DNA of 64,000 bases, from NCBI RefSeq assembly GCF_026151205.1, contig NC_087077.1:14296983-14360982 (forward strand). The letters run 5' to 3'. The notes under the pieces are model-generated. The model was not told the origin of the DNA. It was given only the letters and a program-made list of their open reading frames with translations, and ran no database searches. This document shows, piece by piece, positions 42,201-49,292 of the stretch. Positions within the stretch are counted from its first letter, which is position 1. Each line of letters starts with the position of its first letter. The stretch is from Bolinopsis microptera. Lineage: Eukaryota > Ctenophora > Tentaculata > Lobata > Bolinopsidae. A program made the position numbers and the translations under genes.

Positions 42201-42936
42201 CAACTTACAATCCGTCAAGTTAAAATCCGTATTGTTAACAAGAGGAGTAACAGTAGCAGTAGCATTGTCCGACATAATATCATCCCAGAGGATCAGATCG
42301 CTGTAACCGGTCAAATTATTGCTGTTATTCTCTATCAAAACATCTCCACTGGAAACTTCTCTGAGGTTGTCAAGCCCTGCACGCCACGTTTCATTAACCA
42401 AAGTTACAAACAGTGCATATCTTGGTTTCTTTTGTTTTGGGATAAGGTTCTGTCCTGATATGATATGGAGGTTGGGGAATGGCAGGTATCGCATAGTACA
42501 ATTTATCACAGCAATGTAACCCGTGATCTTTTTGACACTGCTGAAAAAGTGTAACTTTGTTCCATCAGGATCCTTGATGTTCATTAATATCAAATTGCCG
42601 ATTATTGTTTCACATCCGGTAAATTTTTCAAGTTCTCTGATTGTCTCATGATGTTGTAGTTCTATTGAGAAAAATGACCTTGACGAGTCATCGTTGGCAC
42701 TGAAGCAGGCTGAAATGAAAAAGTTTCAACGAATGTTTATAACCTAAATTAAATGCTAGAAAAATAATATCACTTTCTTAAAAAAGGCACTGGAAATTTG
42801 ATCAATCTAATGACATCTCAACCAATATTAACCACTTACTTGAACCAGTCCTGTCAATGTAATAGACAGATTCACAGAGAGTTACAAGAAGGAGAAATAG
42901 AGGGAAGAATATAATTTTAACTGAACAGAAATGCAT
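90..42936 (-). CDS. EGFR: EGFR-family receptor tyrosine kinase, ectodomain part of the gene (19 exons, 3' end outside window)
   Basis: This gene encodes the extracellular half of an EGFR/ErbB-type receptor, a cell-surface receptor that binds EGF-like ligands and signals through a cytoplasmic tyrosine kinase. The exons join in phase to about 885 residues: signal peptide (1-22), L1 (33-199), cysteine-rich CR1 (200-351), L2 (352-540), CR2 (541-792) and a third L domain (793-885, incomplete). Family marks include the L-domain pattern CETIIGNLILMNI, CWGPELINCQHC at the L1/CR1 join, a CR1 dimerization-arm segment (CPPPKIYDRGQF) and CWGVGPENCVQC at the L2/CR2 join. L1-CR-L2-CR order separates it from insulin receptors, which have FnIII repeats after L2. 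The human ectodomain is about 620 residues, so this one is at least 260 longer. The transmembrane and kinase exons must lie left of the window, so kinase identity is inferred. Ten of the 18 introns exceed 500 bp; the largest is 8.9 kb. Confidence 0.9.
229..1231. other. EGFR-like introns 17 and 18
   Basis: Intronic sequence between exons 17, 18 and 19 (588-1231 and 229-447). I see no further gene or clear repeat. Confidence 0.6.
448..587 (-). CDS. EGFR: EGFR-like exon 18: start of a third receptor-L domain
   Basis: After CR2 the chain enters another receptor-L pattern: SSSIVQFANCNLVEGSVIIN has the Cys, hydrophobic, EGS/GNL and beta-strand order seen in L1 and L2 of the same protein. Acceptor CGTCTTCAG, donor GTAATG, phase 1 to 0. 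Standard ErbB receptors have no L domain here. Confidence 0.8.
1232..1409 (-). CDS. EGFR: EGFR-like exon 17: extra furin-like module
   Basis: Encodes CTPCHKFCSSCRSSG, CTCKYAQDGENCVGQCP and CRPCDGPCP, a further furin-like repeat with the C-x-G-xC-V-xxC-P pattern. Such added modules beyond CR2 are known from invertebrate EGFRs (Drosophila). Donor GTAAGT, phase 1. Confidence 0.85.
1410..5108. other. EGFR-like intron 16 (3.7 kb)
   Basis: Intron without a recognisable nested gene. It contains the 20-bp CRE/E-box minisatellite at 3401-3560; the remainder looks like unique AT-rich sequence. Confidence 0.6.
3401..3560. repeat. 20-bp minisatellite carrying CACGTG and TGACGTCA sites
   Basis: Eight 20-bp units: six near-identical (3421-3540) and one degenerate at each end. 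Each unit reads ACGTCACACCACGTGACAGT or ends in CATG. CACGTG (E-box) recurs every 20 bp, and where a unit ends in CATG the next junction forms TGACGTCA (CRE). Even spacing at about two helical turns would put sites on one face of the DNA. Confidence 0.9.
5109..5216 (-). CDS. EGFR: EGFR-like exon 16: extra cysteine-rich segment
   Basis: Encodes GQCEVKCPEDQYPDNFKPYP and a polar tail ending SERVK. It has only two cysteines and no clear human counterpart. Phase 0 at both ends, acceptor ACTTTCAG, donor GTACTT. Its fit between exons 15 and 17 in frame supports it. Confidence 0.75.
5217..9614. other. EGFR-like intron 15 (4.4 kb)
   Basis: No nested gene seen. It includes a duplicated segment at 6860-7045 (phrases such as GTAACGAGTTCTGTG repeated, unit about 64 bp) and three ATTGG boxes at 8143-8230. 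Confidence 0.55.
6895..7045. repeat. Short tandem duplication, about 64-bp unit
   Basis: Two imperfect copies of a unit containing GTTATAACAATTCTGTGTCG, followed by TAGTAACGAGTTCTGTG and ACTGTAACGAGTTCTGT. Intronic and non-coding. Confidence 0.7.
9615..9764 (-). CDS. EGFR: EGFR-like exon 15: CR2 module
   Basis: Encodes CMECHDKCTMERGCTGPNSF (human CHLCHPNCTYGCTGPG). In human EGFR this is the last module before the membrane. Here GGCNFCEVV and further exons follow instead. Donor GTTAGT, phase 0. Confidence 0.87.
9765..12619. other. EGFR-like intron 14 (2.9 kb)
   Basis: No nested protein gene seen. A hairpin with miRNA-like geometry lies at 12201-12252. Confidence 0.55.
12201..12252. ncRNA. 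miRNA-like hairpin (candidate)
   Basis: Arms TGCAGATGCCTTCCC (12201-12215) and GGGAAGGCATTTGCA (12238-12252) pair over 15 bp with one G-U, around a 22-nt loop. The stem lies in an AT-rich intron of the EGFR-like gene and is symmetric, so either strand could form it. The stem is shorter than most animal pre-miRNAs; it could also be a small MITE end. Confidence 0.3.
12620..12709 (-). CDS. EGFR: EGFR-like exon 14: CR2 module
   Basis: Encodes NQCSRCRNYKDGPYCVDECP, matching human [20 protein letters not shown] nearly residue for residue. Phase 0 at both ends. Confidence 0.9.
12710..13152. other. EGFR-like intron 13
   Basis: AT-rich intron with several TTAATTGAT/ATCAATTA-type short palindromes near 13095-13140. 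Nothing else seen. Confidence 0.5.
13153..13245 (-). CDS. EGFR: EGFR-like exon 13: CR2 module
   Basis: Encodes NCKKCHTECDPTSNCTGP, matching human CIQCHPECLPQAMNITCTG. Donor GTCAGT as in exon 9; phase 0 at both ends. Confidence 0.85.
13386..13513 (-). CDS. EGFR: EGFR-like exon 12: start of cysteine-rich domain 2
   Basis: LCHDTCIGGCWGVGPENC matches the human start of CR2 (VCHALCSPEGCWGPEPRDC). CVQCSRLSFEGKCLTTC follows. Donor GTGAGT, phase 0. A run of 25 C (minus strand) lies about 50 bp upstream of its acceptor. Confidence 0.92.
13563..13587. repeat. Homopolymer run of 25 G
   Basis: Uninterrupted G run on the plus strand, poly-C in the EGFR transcript, about 50 bp upstream of the exon 12 acceptor. 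Such runs vary in length and are prone to assembly error. Confidence 0.95.
13778..13891 (-). CDS. EGFR: EGFR-like exon 11: end of L2
   Basis: Encodes LCYLPEKEALAG and a closing IITYNSSYC, matching human NLCY...KIISNRGENSC. The donor GTTAGT gives phase 1, which joins exon 12 as CRAHEKLCHDTC, keeping the ErbB cysteine spacing. Confidence 0.82.
14288..14366 (-). CDS. EGFR: EGFR-like exon 10: L2 domain
   Basis: Encodes YALTELRLNSLELIENGMVI, the L2 strand matching human LRSLKEISDGDVII. Acceptor TTTTTCAG, donor GTGAGT, phase 0 to 1. Confidence 0.87.
15395..15475. repeat. Short tandem repeat, about 22-24 bp, four copies
   Basis: Four copies of a unit around AGGCGGCTTGC followed by an A-rich spacer (AACAAACC). 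Copies vary in length. Intronic. Confidence 0.75.
15678..15792 (-). CDS. EGFR: EGFR-like exon 9: L2 domain
   Basis: Encodes NLKRIRGIHLKSSYSYES (human NLEIIRGRTK) followed by a cysteine pair not present at this place in human EGFR. The 3' limit is a GTCAGT donor. I chose it because it restores phase 0 to exon 10; the frame stays open for another 62 bp, so this end is the least certain of the gene. Confidence 0.72.
15992..16121 (-). CDS. EGFR: EGFR-like exon 8: L2 domain
   Basis: Encodes ALEALSTVEEITGYLSIH, matching human ILKTVKEITGFLLI in L2. Ends in phase 2 at a GTACGT donor. Confidence 0.88.
16357..16494 (-). CDS. EGFR: EGFR-like exon 7: start of receptor L2 domain
   Basis: Starts with CDGFTSVSELGIGRC and runs into NCTIIEGSIDI, the entry strand of the second L domain (human NCTSISGDLHIL). 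An N-glycosylation site sits at NCT. Donor GTATGC, phase 1. Confidence 0.87.
16495..18958. other. EGFR-like intron 6 (2.5 kb)
   Basis: No gene recognised. Short local duplications only, such as GTGTAACAGTGTTAC near 16530-16565 and AGGCTATACTAAGGATTTGA near 16790-16850. Confidence 0.5.
18959..19069 (-). CDS. EGFR: EGFR-like exon 6: end of CR1
   Basis: Encodes residues 315-351 (EGNCVKKCSDHLM, then CVLCPSEGCP), the last CR1 module before L2. The donor is GTTAGT, a form used repeatedly in this window. Phase 1 at both ends. Confidence 0.85.
20340..20535. promoter_or_regulatory. Cluster of CCAAT/ATTGG boxes with a 32-bp tandem duplication
   Basis: GATTGG or CCAATC occurs at least five times in under 200 bp. 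The last two lie in a 32-bp direct duplication (GACAGCCAATCA...GGCCAGTACAGAGATATG). CCAAT boxes usually sit in promoters, but no exon starts here, so this may be an internal promoter, an enhancer or chance. Confidence 0.3.
21770..23700. repeat. Repeat region with recurring TTTGTCACA motif and ~300-bp units
   Basis: A segment with GGGGCAAGACATGTTTACTT followed by TGTCACATCAGTTATTATAA occurs at about 22556, 22869 and 23153, spaced 313 and 284 bp. Between and around these copies TTTGTCACA or its complement recurs more than ten times. No frame is open across it. Confidence 0.75.
24399..24540 (-). CDS. EGFR: EGFR-like exon 5: CR1 with dimerization arm
   Basis: Residues 268-314 align with the human CR1 dimerization arm. 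CPPPKIYDRGQF sits where human has CPPLMLYNPTTY, followed by a conserved NP. The second arm tyrosine (human mature Y251) is Phe here. The ends are phase 0 and phase 1. Confidence 0.88.
24541..32506. other. EGFR-like intron 4 (8.0 kb)
   Basis: No protein gene recognised; open frames here look random. It has (GA)n microsatellites near 28205 and 29825, a triplicated ATTCTTATAAAGA-type repeat near 28560-28615, and CACGTG sites at 25408-25445, 26785-26810 and 28018-28072. Confidence 0.5.
32507..32640 (-). CDS. EGFR: EGFR-like exon 4: CR1 modules
   Basis: Encodes two laminin-like cysteine modules (CQDQCPGGRCYF, then CCHKECSGGCTGMTNADC). They match the human segment around residues 165-210 in cysteine spacing. 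The acceptor reads CCCCCGCAG and the donor GTGAGT. It is flanked by the two largest introns, 8.9 and 8.0 kb. Confidence 0.9.
35101..35250. repeat. 10-bp tandem satellite (CACACTACAC)
   Basis: About fifteen copies of CACACTACAC with one or two C-to-T changes. Read in frame it would give a His/Tyr/Thr-rich repeat, but there is no other sign of coding. Confidence 0.95.
40855..41115 (+). mobile_element. tRNA-derived SINE-like element
   Basis: The start reads as a tRNA-like pol III promoter: an A-box region (TGGTAGCGCAGTTGGTTAGA) and about 40 bp later a B box (GAGTTCGAATCCC). It then runs into a non-tRNA body instead of closing the acceptor stem, which fits a SINE head and tail better than a functional tRNA. 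The 3' limit is a guess and I found no clear target duplication. Confidence 0.65.
41556..41624 (-). CDS. EGFR: EGFR-like exon 3: start of cysteine-rich domain 1
   Basis: Encodes residues 200-222 (YTCHPDCKHPGRCWGPELI and the following NCQHC), the signature that opens the first furin-like region of ErbB receptors (C-x3-C...CWG-G...CQ). Phase 1 at both ends. Confidence 0.9.
41707..42152. mobile_element. TTAA-flanked MITE with internal long hairpin
   Basis: TTAA repeats (41703-41706 and 42153-42156) flank short inverted ends GGGGGC and GCCCCC. TTAA target duplication is typical of piggyBac-type transposons. The right part, about 41998-42137, is a near-perfect inverted repeat with arms of roughly 60 bp (AATTTTGAGATAGGCCTTTA... 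and its complement) around a T-rich loop. No open frame, so non-autonomous. It fills most of EGFR-like intron 2. Confidence 0.6.
42209..42709 (-). CDS. EGFR: EGFR-like exon 2: receptor L1 domain
   Basis: A 501-bp exon encodes almost the whole first receptor-L domain (residues 33-199), a leucine-rich right-handed helix fold that forms half of the ligand site. The C-x-I-GNL start (TGCETIIGNLILMN), the ITGYIAVINC strand and the LREVSSGDVLIENN turn match ErbB L1. Several N-x-S/T sites are present. It ends in phase 1 at a GTAAGT donor. Confidence 0.9.
42840..42936 (-). CDS. EGFR: EGFR-like exon 1: signal peptide
   Basis: Start methionine at 42936. Residues 1-32 have a short basic start (MHFCSVK), a hydrophobic core (IIFFPLFLLLVTL) and a likely cleavage site near CES/VYY, a classic secretory signal. 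The exon ends at a GTAAGT donor in phase 1. An overlapping out-of-frame ATG lies 5 bases upstream (see the uORF entry). Confidence 0.85.
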
Positions 42937-42941
42937 CTCAT
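42882..42941 (-). promoter_or_regulatory. Overlapping upstream ORF (19 codons) over the EGFR-like start
   Basis: An ATG at 42941, with A at -3, opens a 19-codon frame that overlaps the signal-peptide start (ATG at 42936) in another frame and ends at TAA 42884-42882. If both ATGs are in the mRNA, the receptor would depend on leaky scanning. Transcript start is unknown, so this is a candidate only. Confidence 0.4.
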
Positions 42942-43038
42942 TGTTTCATGTCTAGGGTGAGGTTTTAATTTATTGAAAAAAACATAATAAAACAAACATA
43001 TTAACAATACACATGGCCCAATAAATAAGGGTTCGCAG

Positions 43039-43259
43039 CAGTGGCGAAACGACTGCCCCCACTACCCCGCTATGCAGGGGAGGGGGGCATCCCCTTAGCT
43101 TAGGGGGTCGGCAAATCGTCATTTGAATGTGGGACAATCTTGAAAAACTTAACTAAAGTGCTAACAAAATGCGGGTTTTGCTCTAAAAACACACTTTTTT
43201 TAGAATTAAAAAAAAAACTTTATAGCAAAGGGGTGGTCCACAGGTACGTTTCGCCACTG
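43039..43259. mobile_element. hAT-type MITE upstream of the EGFR-like gene
   Basis: Terminal inverted repeats CAGTGGCGAAACG (43039-43051) and CGTTTCGCCACTG (43247-43259) match perfectly. They are flanked by 8-bp direct repeats GTTCGCAG and GTTTGCAG with one mismatch. CAGTGGCG-type ends with 8-bp duplications are the hAT signature. At 221 bp with no transposase it is non-autonomous. It lies about 100 bp upstream of the EGFR-like start codon. Confidence 0.8.
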
Positions 43260-43367
43260 GTTTGCAGTAAATGCAGTGCCACAATTATCAGGGTTTTGCT
43301 GTATATTAAATTTCATTTTTTTAAACCGGATGACACAGAGTGTTTTTTTGTAACCACTATAAAAATA

Positions 43368-44138
43368 TACAGGGTGGGCCAAAAGTCAGTACCCATACGT
43401 TGGCCTTAATAGCTCCGCCGTGTTTTATATTTGAGAGATGTTGCTTTGCAGATGGCATACTGTACTTACTGGTTCGAGGATTCCGTCGTCAAAATTTGAA
43501 AATTCGAATATTTTAGACCACGCCCATTCAATATTAAAACACCTATATTGTTTTCTCTGGACATGCTGAACGCCTAATTTTTTCAGAGACGGTAGATTAT
43601 CAAATGTTGCATATGATCTGAAAACATGAGGCAAAACGGATTAGAAATGACGAAGTTATCAAGCATTTTCTGTATCTCGTTAACAAAATTGACTGGGTGA
43701 TTATGTGACACCGTGACACGACACCTTAATTGGGCACCCTTAACAATTCCCATAATGTTTAACGGGGTAGTTAACAGGGTCACCTTATCACGTGATTAGG
43801 TAAACCAATCACCTGATCACACGTAATGAATAAACTCGTTATGCTTCATATCTCGGTCATCTGAGAAGCTACAGTTCTAATTCTTTCAGGACAAACGTAA
43901 TTCGAATGGCCAAACACAATTCAATAACATTTAGCTTGATCTGACTATCCAAACTATCAAATAAATGTGAAAATGAACCTCCATTTGAAAAAAATGAACG
44001 CGAATATTTTTCGAGTTGACAAATTCCTCGAACCAGTGTTGGTAGTAAGTCATACCAGAAAGAAGTATTTAAATTGGGCACTCAGTGACTGAGCTATAAA
44101 GGCCAACGTATGGGTACTGACTTTTGGCCCACCCTGTA
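43368..44138. mobile_element. Mariner/Tc1-type MITE
   Basis: The ends TACAGGGTGGGCCAAAAGTC and its inverted partner form terminal inverted repeats of about 48 bp with one mismatch, flanked by TA (43366-43367 and 44139-44140). TA duplication and this terminal sequence fit the mariner superfamily. The 771-bp interior has no intact transposase frame. Confidence 0.8.
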
Positions 44139-46523
44139 TATAAACATAATGATTATTGGAGGTGTGTTCTTATTATCAACCATAGAATAAATATCAGCAC
44201 TAATGTAAGACTGTGTGTACTTTTCCTCTCACTCATTCAGGATCCGTTTTCTCAATCACAAAGAACTGACTGACGTTGACAGTGAAATAAAAGGGTGCTA
44301 ATGATGTGGGCTATTGGTCCAGTGAAATGGGAGCTTTTCAAATTTGTAAATAGAACTTTCATTCAGGAATCAGGGGGTTACTGGTTTGAGCTTTGCTAAT
44401 GCCATCAATCCCTGAAGTTAATGACTTCATTATTCATATGTCAATCCCCCTGGCAACTGAGCTTAATGTTTGCGCATTTAAAAGTACTTAACAAGTTAAG
44501 TGTACTGTGCACAATTTCCATTTATGAATGATATCAGACTGTATATGCAAGACACATTTAACCTGGGTTTAAAAAATATCCTATGATTAAGGTAAATGAC
44601 AATTCCGAGAGCATGCACTTGCACTAAGCTTCACTAGCACATACTTTACCCTTGGGGCAATGTCTGCACTAGGTTATGGGTTCAAGACCGACTTGTGCAG
44701 CCATAAAGGCTAGGTTAATGACTTCTATGGTTAATGGTGACTGAGGCTTATACGAGGAGTGAACTGTCAACTAGAATCTTCTTAGGGTTCTCTTCCATAG
44801 AGCACTGCAAACAATAATAATATGCTACACTATACTAGTCGAGTGAGCTCCTTTGGTGCAGGAAACGGTACAGAGTCTCAGACTCTCATGTTTGTCCTAA
44901 GACTCCGTTGAGATCTGCTATGGATTTGTTTTTGATTGAAATAAATTTTCGTGCACATACAGAATGAATGGTTAATAATTTAATATATATGTAGACCAAG
45001 GTCTGTGCACGGGATGCTTCCTGGAAGAATCCAGTTCTTTTAGCGGGGCACCCTACCTAAAGCCAAGTTGAGATATAATAATCATATTCCTAGAGATCAG
45101 AAATCGAATACCAATCAAATAATATGATATATAGGAGTAGTAACCATATTTACTATGCAAAATGCCCCAACCACATAGTGTAAATTTATATAGAATTCAA
45201 ATTCCATATCATCATTAAACCTCAATAGTCAATATAATAGCCCAAGCAAAATTAAATAACTTCTTATATACCTTACTGTCATACTACAAATTAATTAAAC
45301 ATTTGAAATCTGTTAACCAGAGAATAAATTTCTAAACCTAATGAGAGTGAAATAATTTAGATGCAATAATGAATGCCTAATGTGAGTATCATCTGTCAAT
45401 GTCCTTGTAAAAAAGTCTGTAAAAGAGATATGAGTAACTAATATAGAAGAAAAAACAGGAAGTTGTCGTCTGTTGAAAAATAAATAAAATATCTAGAATA
45501 TAAATTAGAATATAAAATAACATTCAGTCAATGTGTCGTCAATAAACTGTACAATTATCAAATGTTAAAACTGGGTGATACAGTCACCAAAAATAAATAC
45601 TAAGTATAATAAGTAAATAAATTAAATGTGGTCTATAAAACTACCACTAGGTATAATAGGTCAATAAATTAAGAGTGGGTCAGATGAGCAAACAGCACTG
45701 CACCTACTTTCAAGTTGAGCTTGTGGACACGAATCTAAAATTTCAAGCTAAACGCATCACAACCCTATATAATATGTTTATAAGTGTGTTTGTTAAAATT
45801 GTAGAAAGCCAGGAACTAAATCTTTAGCAAAAGATTAATCTTTCGAAAAGATAAGGTTTTACTAATTTTTGTGCTTAGAAAGTGAGATTTATTGTAGCAT
45901 TTAAGTTTTGCTAACCTTGCTACTATTATGATAAAGGATGAACTACCAAGTATGTTGAGGTGCAGTAGAGCGATATTGGACTATGTTTATTTGACAACAA
46001 ACACCTTTAATTTAGTAATAACAAGGGAATAAGTTTTCCTATTTAAGCTGTTTAGTTCACAGAAAAGCATATATGGACTGCTTTAAATTTATATTTTAGA
46101 AAAATTGTGTTTCAGTAACCATAAAGAACCAGTGACTTTATGTAACTGCATCTTCAACCTCAGTTTCATTTTGAAACGTCAGGTGACTGGTAAAGTCAAA
46201 TATTTTGTTCTATGAACATTTACTCTAGTATTTTGAAGTGTAGAAATTGTTAAGATTTTTAATTTTAAACTAAGTTATTAATGTTTTATGACGCTTTAGC
46301 GGGGTGTAATTTGTTAGGTGGGTATTTAAAATTATTATATTATGTATTAGTCTTTTGGGAATTTAAGTTTTTGATCTTTACTATGTACTATTTATTGTTA
46401 ATAAAAATGCTCATTGTAGCCAGCAGTTAGCAGCAGTGAGCAACAGTTAGTAGCAGTTAGCAGCAGTGAGCAGTGAGCAATAGTTAGCAGCAGTTTCTTT
46501 GCACTATAGTCCTCCTGAGTGTT

Positions 46524-47350
46524 GTAGCGCGATGCGTTACTGGGCCGTGCCGCGCACTCAATAATGCTTCTCGCAACCACATGCGCTACTGGGCCTCGCC
46601 GAGCCTTACTGGGCGGCGCTTTAATTGACGATTTCAATTCATCGCAGTTCGGCGCGGCACAGTATCGCATCTCGCCGATCTAGGACCGGATTGGGGATGT
46701 CGCTGTGAGAAGCCTCATTGAGTACACGGCGCGGTACAGTAACGCATCGCGCTACAAGGCGGCGCTCAGCCTGTCATTCCGCCGAATTCTTTATGTTTAT
46801 GAACATAATAGCCTGGGGTCCCCAGGTAAGCCGAGCTGCGAAGAATTGAAATTTAACTGTCAACAGTCAATTAAATCATGCTGCATGCAACTATTGGATT
46901 CACCTAACTGTTAACCATGTGCTTTCGCGCCACTGAGGGCGCGCTTGTTTCACAAGGCAGGCGCGCGCTACTGCAAGCGCAAGAGCTCTGGATAGAGCAA
47001 ACTATTGGTTACCTGGGGACCTCAGGCTATCATGTTCATTAACGGAATGACAGGCTGAGCGCGGCCCAGTAAACTATTGGACATGCAACATGCAAGAAAA
47101 TTCTCAACTTCAATTTTATTCCGCTTTCAACTGATAATTGATAATATTAATTCTACAACATTTGTTTGAACCATCATCAACGTGATATCGATATGTAATA
47201 TTATATGACAATCGACGTGATTTGTTTGACACACGCTGTAACCCCTTTTGAGCTTCGCGTGCACGAGAAGTATACAGCGTGTAGCAATGATTTGTAGCAC
47301 GATGCGTTACTGTGCCGCGCCGCGCACTCAATTATGCTTCTCGCTAGATT
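46524..47350. repeat. GC-rich foldback (inverted) repeat cluster
   Basis: A ~50-bp segment starting GTAGCGCGATGCGTTACTG occurs at 46524-46574 (forward), 46705-46755 (inverted) and 47294-47343 (forward). A second pair (46764-46828 and 47009-47063, around GCCTGGGGTCCCCAGGTAA) is also inverted. The block is far richer in CG than its surroundings. It may be a foldback transposon or nested MITEs. No coding frame is convincing. Confidence 0.7.
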
Positions 47351-47539
47351 GGTGAGATGCACTACTGTACCTCGCCGATCATCAGCTGCGATGAATTGCC
47401 ATCGTCAATGCAATTAAGACGTGATATGATAAGTTGAATTGTGACACAATTAACTCTGAACTCGTCGCACATTAATTCGGGCTGAGTGAATTACGACCTC
47501 CATCGCTCTGAAAAAAAGTGCGAATGCTCATTGGATGTT

Positions 47540-47915
47540 AGAGCGCACGTGACTAGCCATTCACGTGATCGTTCAGGACCAGCTAGAGGACGGGTTGAAA
47601 AAGTCACGTGACAGTCGCGAGTGTAGACTGTAGAGTGATTAATCATTATCCTTTTATGTAATAAAACAAGCGCATTACCCAGTTTGAACGGCCAAAATGC
47701 CCTACTCCATACTCGGCGTCAGTCAGCTGCACCCAGAAACCCTTACTGGATGGGGCCTACTTTCGGTTTTTTGTAACATATTCGTCTTGTAAAAGTAACG
47801 TTACCTCCGATCCCCAGGAGGAAAATTTGAGACAACGTATTTATTGAGTTATCTCAACTTTAACTTTGCGGATTCCTGTACTCTGATTGGCTGATCAATT
47901 GTGTCACGTGGTAGC
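47540..47915. promoter_or_regulatory. CACGTG-rich stretch (candidate regulatory region)
   Basis: CACGTG occurs at about 47546, 47562, 47605 and 47905, three of them inside TCACGTGA/TCACGTGAC, a form bound by USF/TFE-type bHLH factors. No transcription start can be read from sequence, so the role is a guess. Confidence 0.25.
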
Positions 47916-49250
47916 TGCTTGAACATTGGAATGCGCCACGCGTGCAAATCATACTTAATGTCGCGCGCGAGGTCGAGCCGTCTGTTTAAATTAAACCATG
48001 ACCAACTCTAGTACCACCACCAGCCAGTAACTTTTCCTGGGTACGTAATCAGTAATACGCAAAGACCCGTGGATATTATATTATATTATATATATATTAG
48101 GCAAATGTATATGATTTACTTAAATCATGCAATTGAAGTTTTTCGAATCTTTTCTTCCAACAGTTTTGAGTTCGCTGCACACAATCTGCAATCGTGATAG
48201 GAGTGAAGCGAAAAACTTGTAGGTTTACAACCTACCAGGACGCGCGCCGAGTTGAACTCGTCGACGGTCCGTGAACGACCCCTTATTGATTATTTAAAAC
48301 AATTAACGGGTAAAACTCGTAAAATATTTGTTTCAAGACCGTCGATCCGATCGTACCAGGAGAAAACTTTGTTGCCATGAAAATTTTGAATATGTTCATT
48401 ACCAGTAGGACAAATTTTCGAATTATAGCTTTCCGCGACTCAAATTTCACTGTTTTAACTACATTGACATTGACGGATGTTACTCGTCTAAATTTCTTCG
48501 AAGTAGCGCGCGCCGGGCCAGACTTGATACATGTTTCGCGCGCGAAAAGTGGCATGCAACGTATGTCAAGGCCAGACCATTAACAATGGTCAACCATTGA
48601 CCATCTAGCAAGGTCACTGTGGATAGCATAAGCACAAGACACGATTGTGGTACTGGAAGTTCTATTCCCAAATAAAGCTTAGCACTTAGATAAACGGAAT
48701 ATCATCAAAACATAAAATGAGATTTTGGAAGATTTTTGAAGAGAAGCTTTTCTGTCGTCTCCGCGACCCAAATTTCACTGTTTTGTACTATGAATTTTAG
48801 CTATATAATTCAAATTTGAGTATCTAATTAAAACATTATTATGATAATGTATAAATCGATCACAATTCCTTACAGTAGCTTACTTACAAACTTCCATGAA
48901 TATCCATAAAATATTCTGTACAAAAATATGGTTTAATCCAAACTCAACTTGAACTATACTTAGCTATACTACTATATACTATGTTAAACTTGGTCATTTC
49001 ATCTTATAAATAAGGACCAACAAAAATAAAAATAGACCTCCCAAATATTTTGAAATAAAAATAATTTTCACAGTATGTATTCACAAAAATTTGCTGCAAT
49101 ACTTGTTCCTTCGAGAACCAAGTTAAAAAGATCATACTATACTATCTGAAAACAATAAACAGTTACCAGTTTATAACATAAAGTTTATAATATACAGGTC
49201 AGATAGTCCGTTACATTAAAGTGGGTGAGGGGTTGGAATTCCATAGCTCA

Positions 49251-49292
49251 TTACATCTTGATTTGTTGCAAGGGCTTTAAATCTGGAGATAC
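49251..49292 (-). CDS. OXCT1: SCOT exon L (last, with stop)
   Basis: Fourteen codons, [13 protein letters not shown] and a TAA stop at 49253-49251, matching the human end VSPKLMPMQQIAN. No AATAAA is obvious within the next ~100 bp. Confidence 0.92.
   Translation of the reverse strand, partial: VSPDLKPLQQIKM

Larger units (their letters stand above)
42937..49250. other. Intergenic region between the EGFR-like start and the SCOT 3' end
   Basis: This 6.3-kb stretch holds two MITEs (43039-43259, 43368-44138), AT-rich unique sequence (44.2-46.4 kb), a GC-rich foldback cluster (46.5-47.35 kb) and TCACGTGA-type sites at 47.5-47.9 kb. The EGFR-like promoter should lie here, but I see no convincing TATA box. 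Confidence 0.55.

Noticed and set aside
42186-42593. L1 frame read as starting at an internal Met (42593)
   Set aside because: The frame is open further upstream to the acceptor at 42710 and joins the signal-peptide exon in phase, so this Met is internal.
44590-44720. Second tRNA-like B box (GGGTTCAAGACC)
   Set aside because: No matching A box at the right distance.
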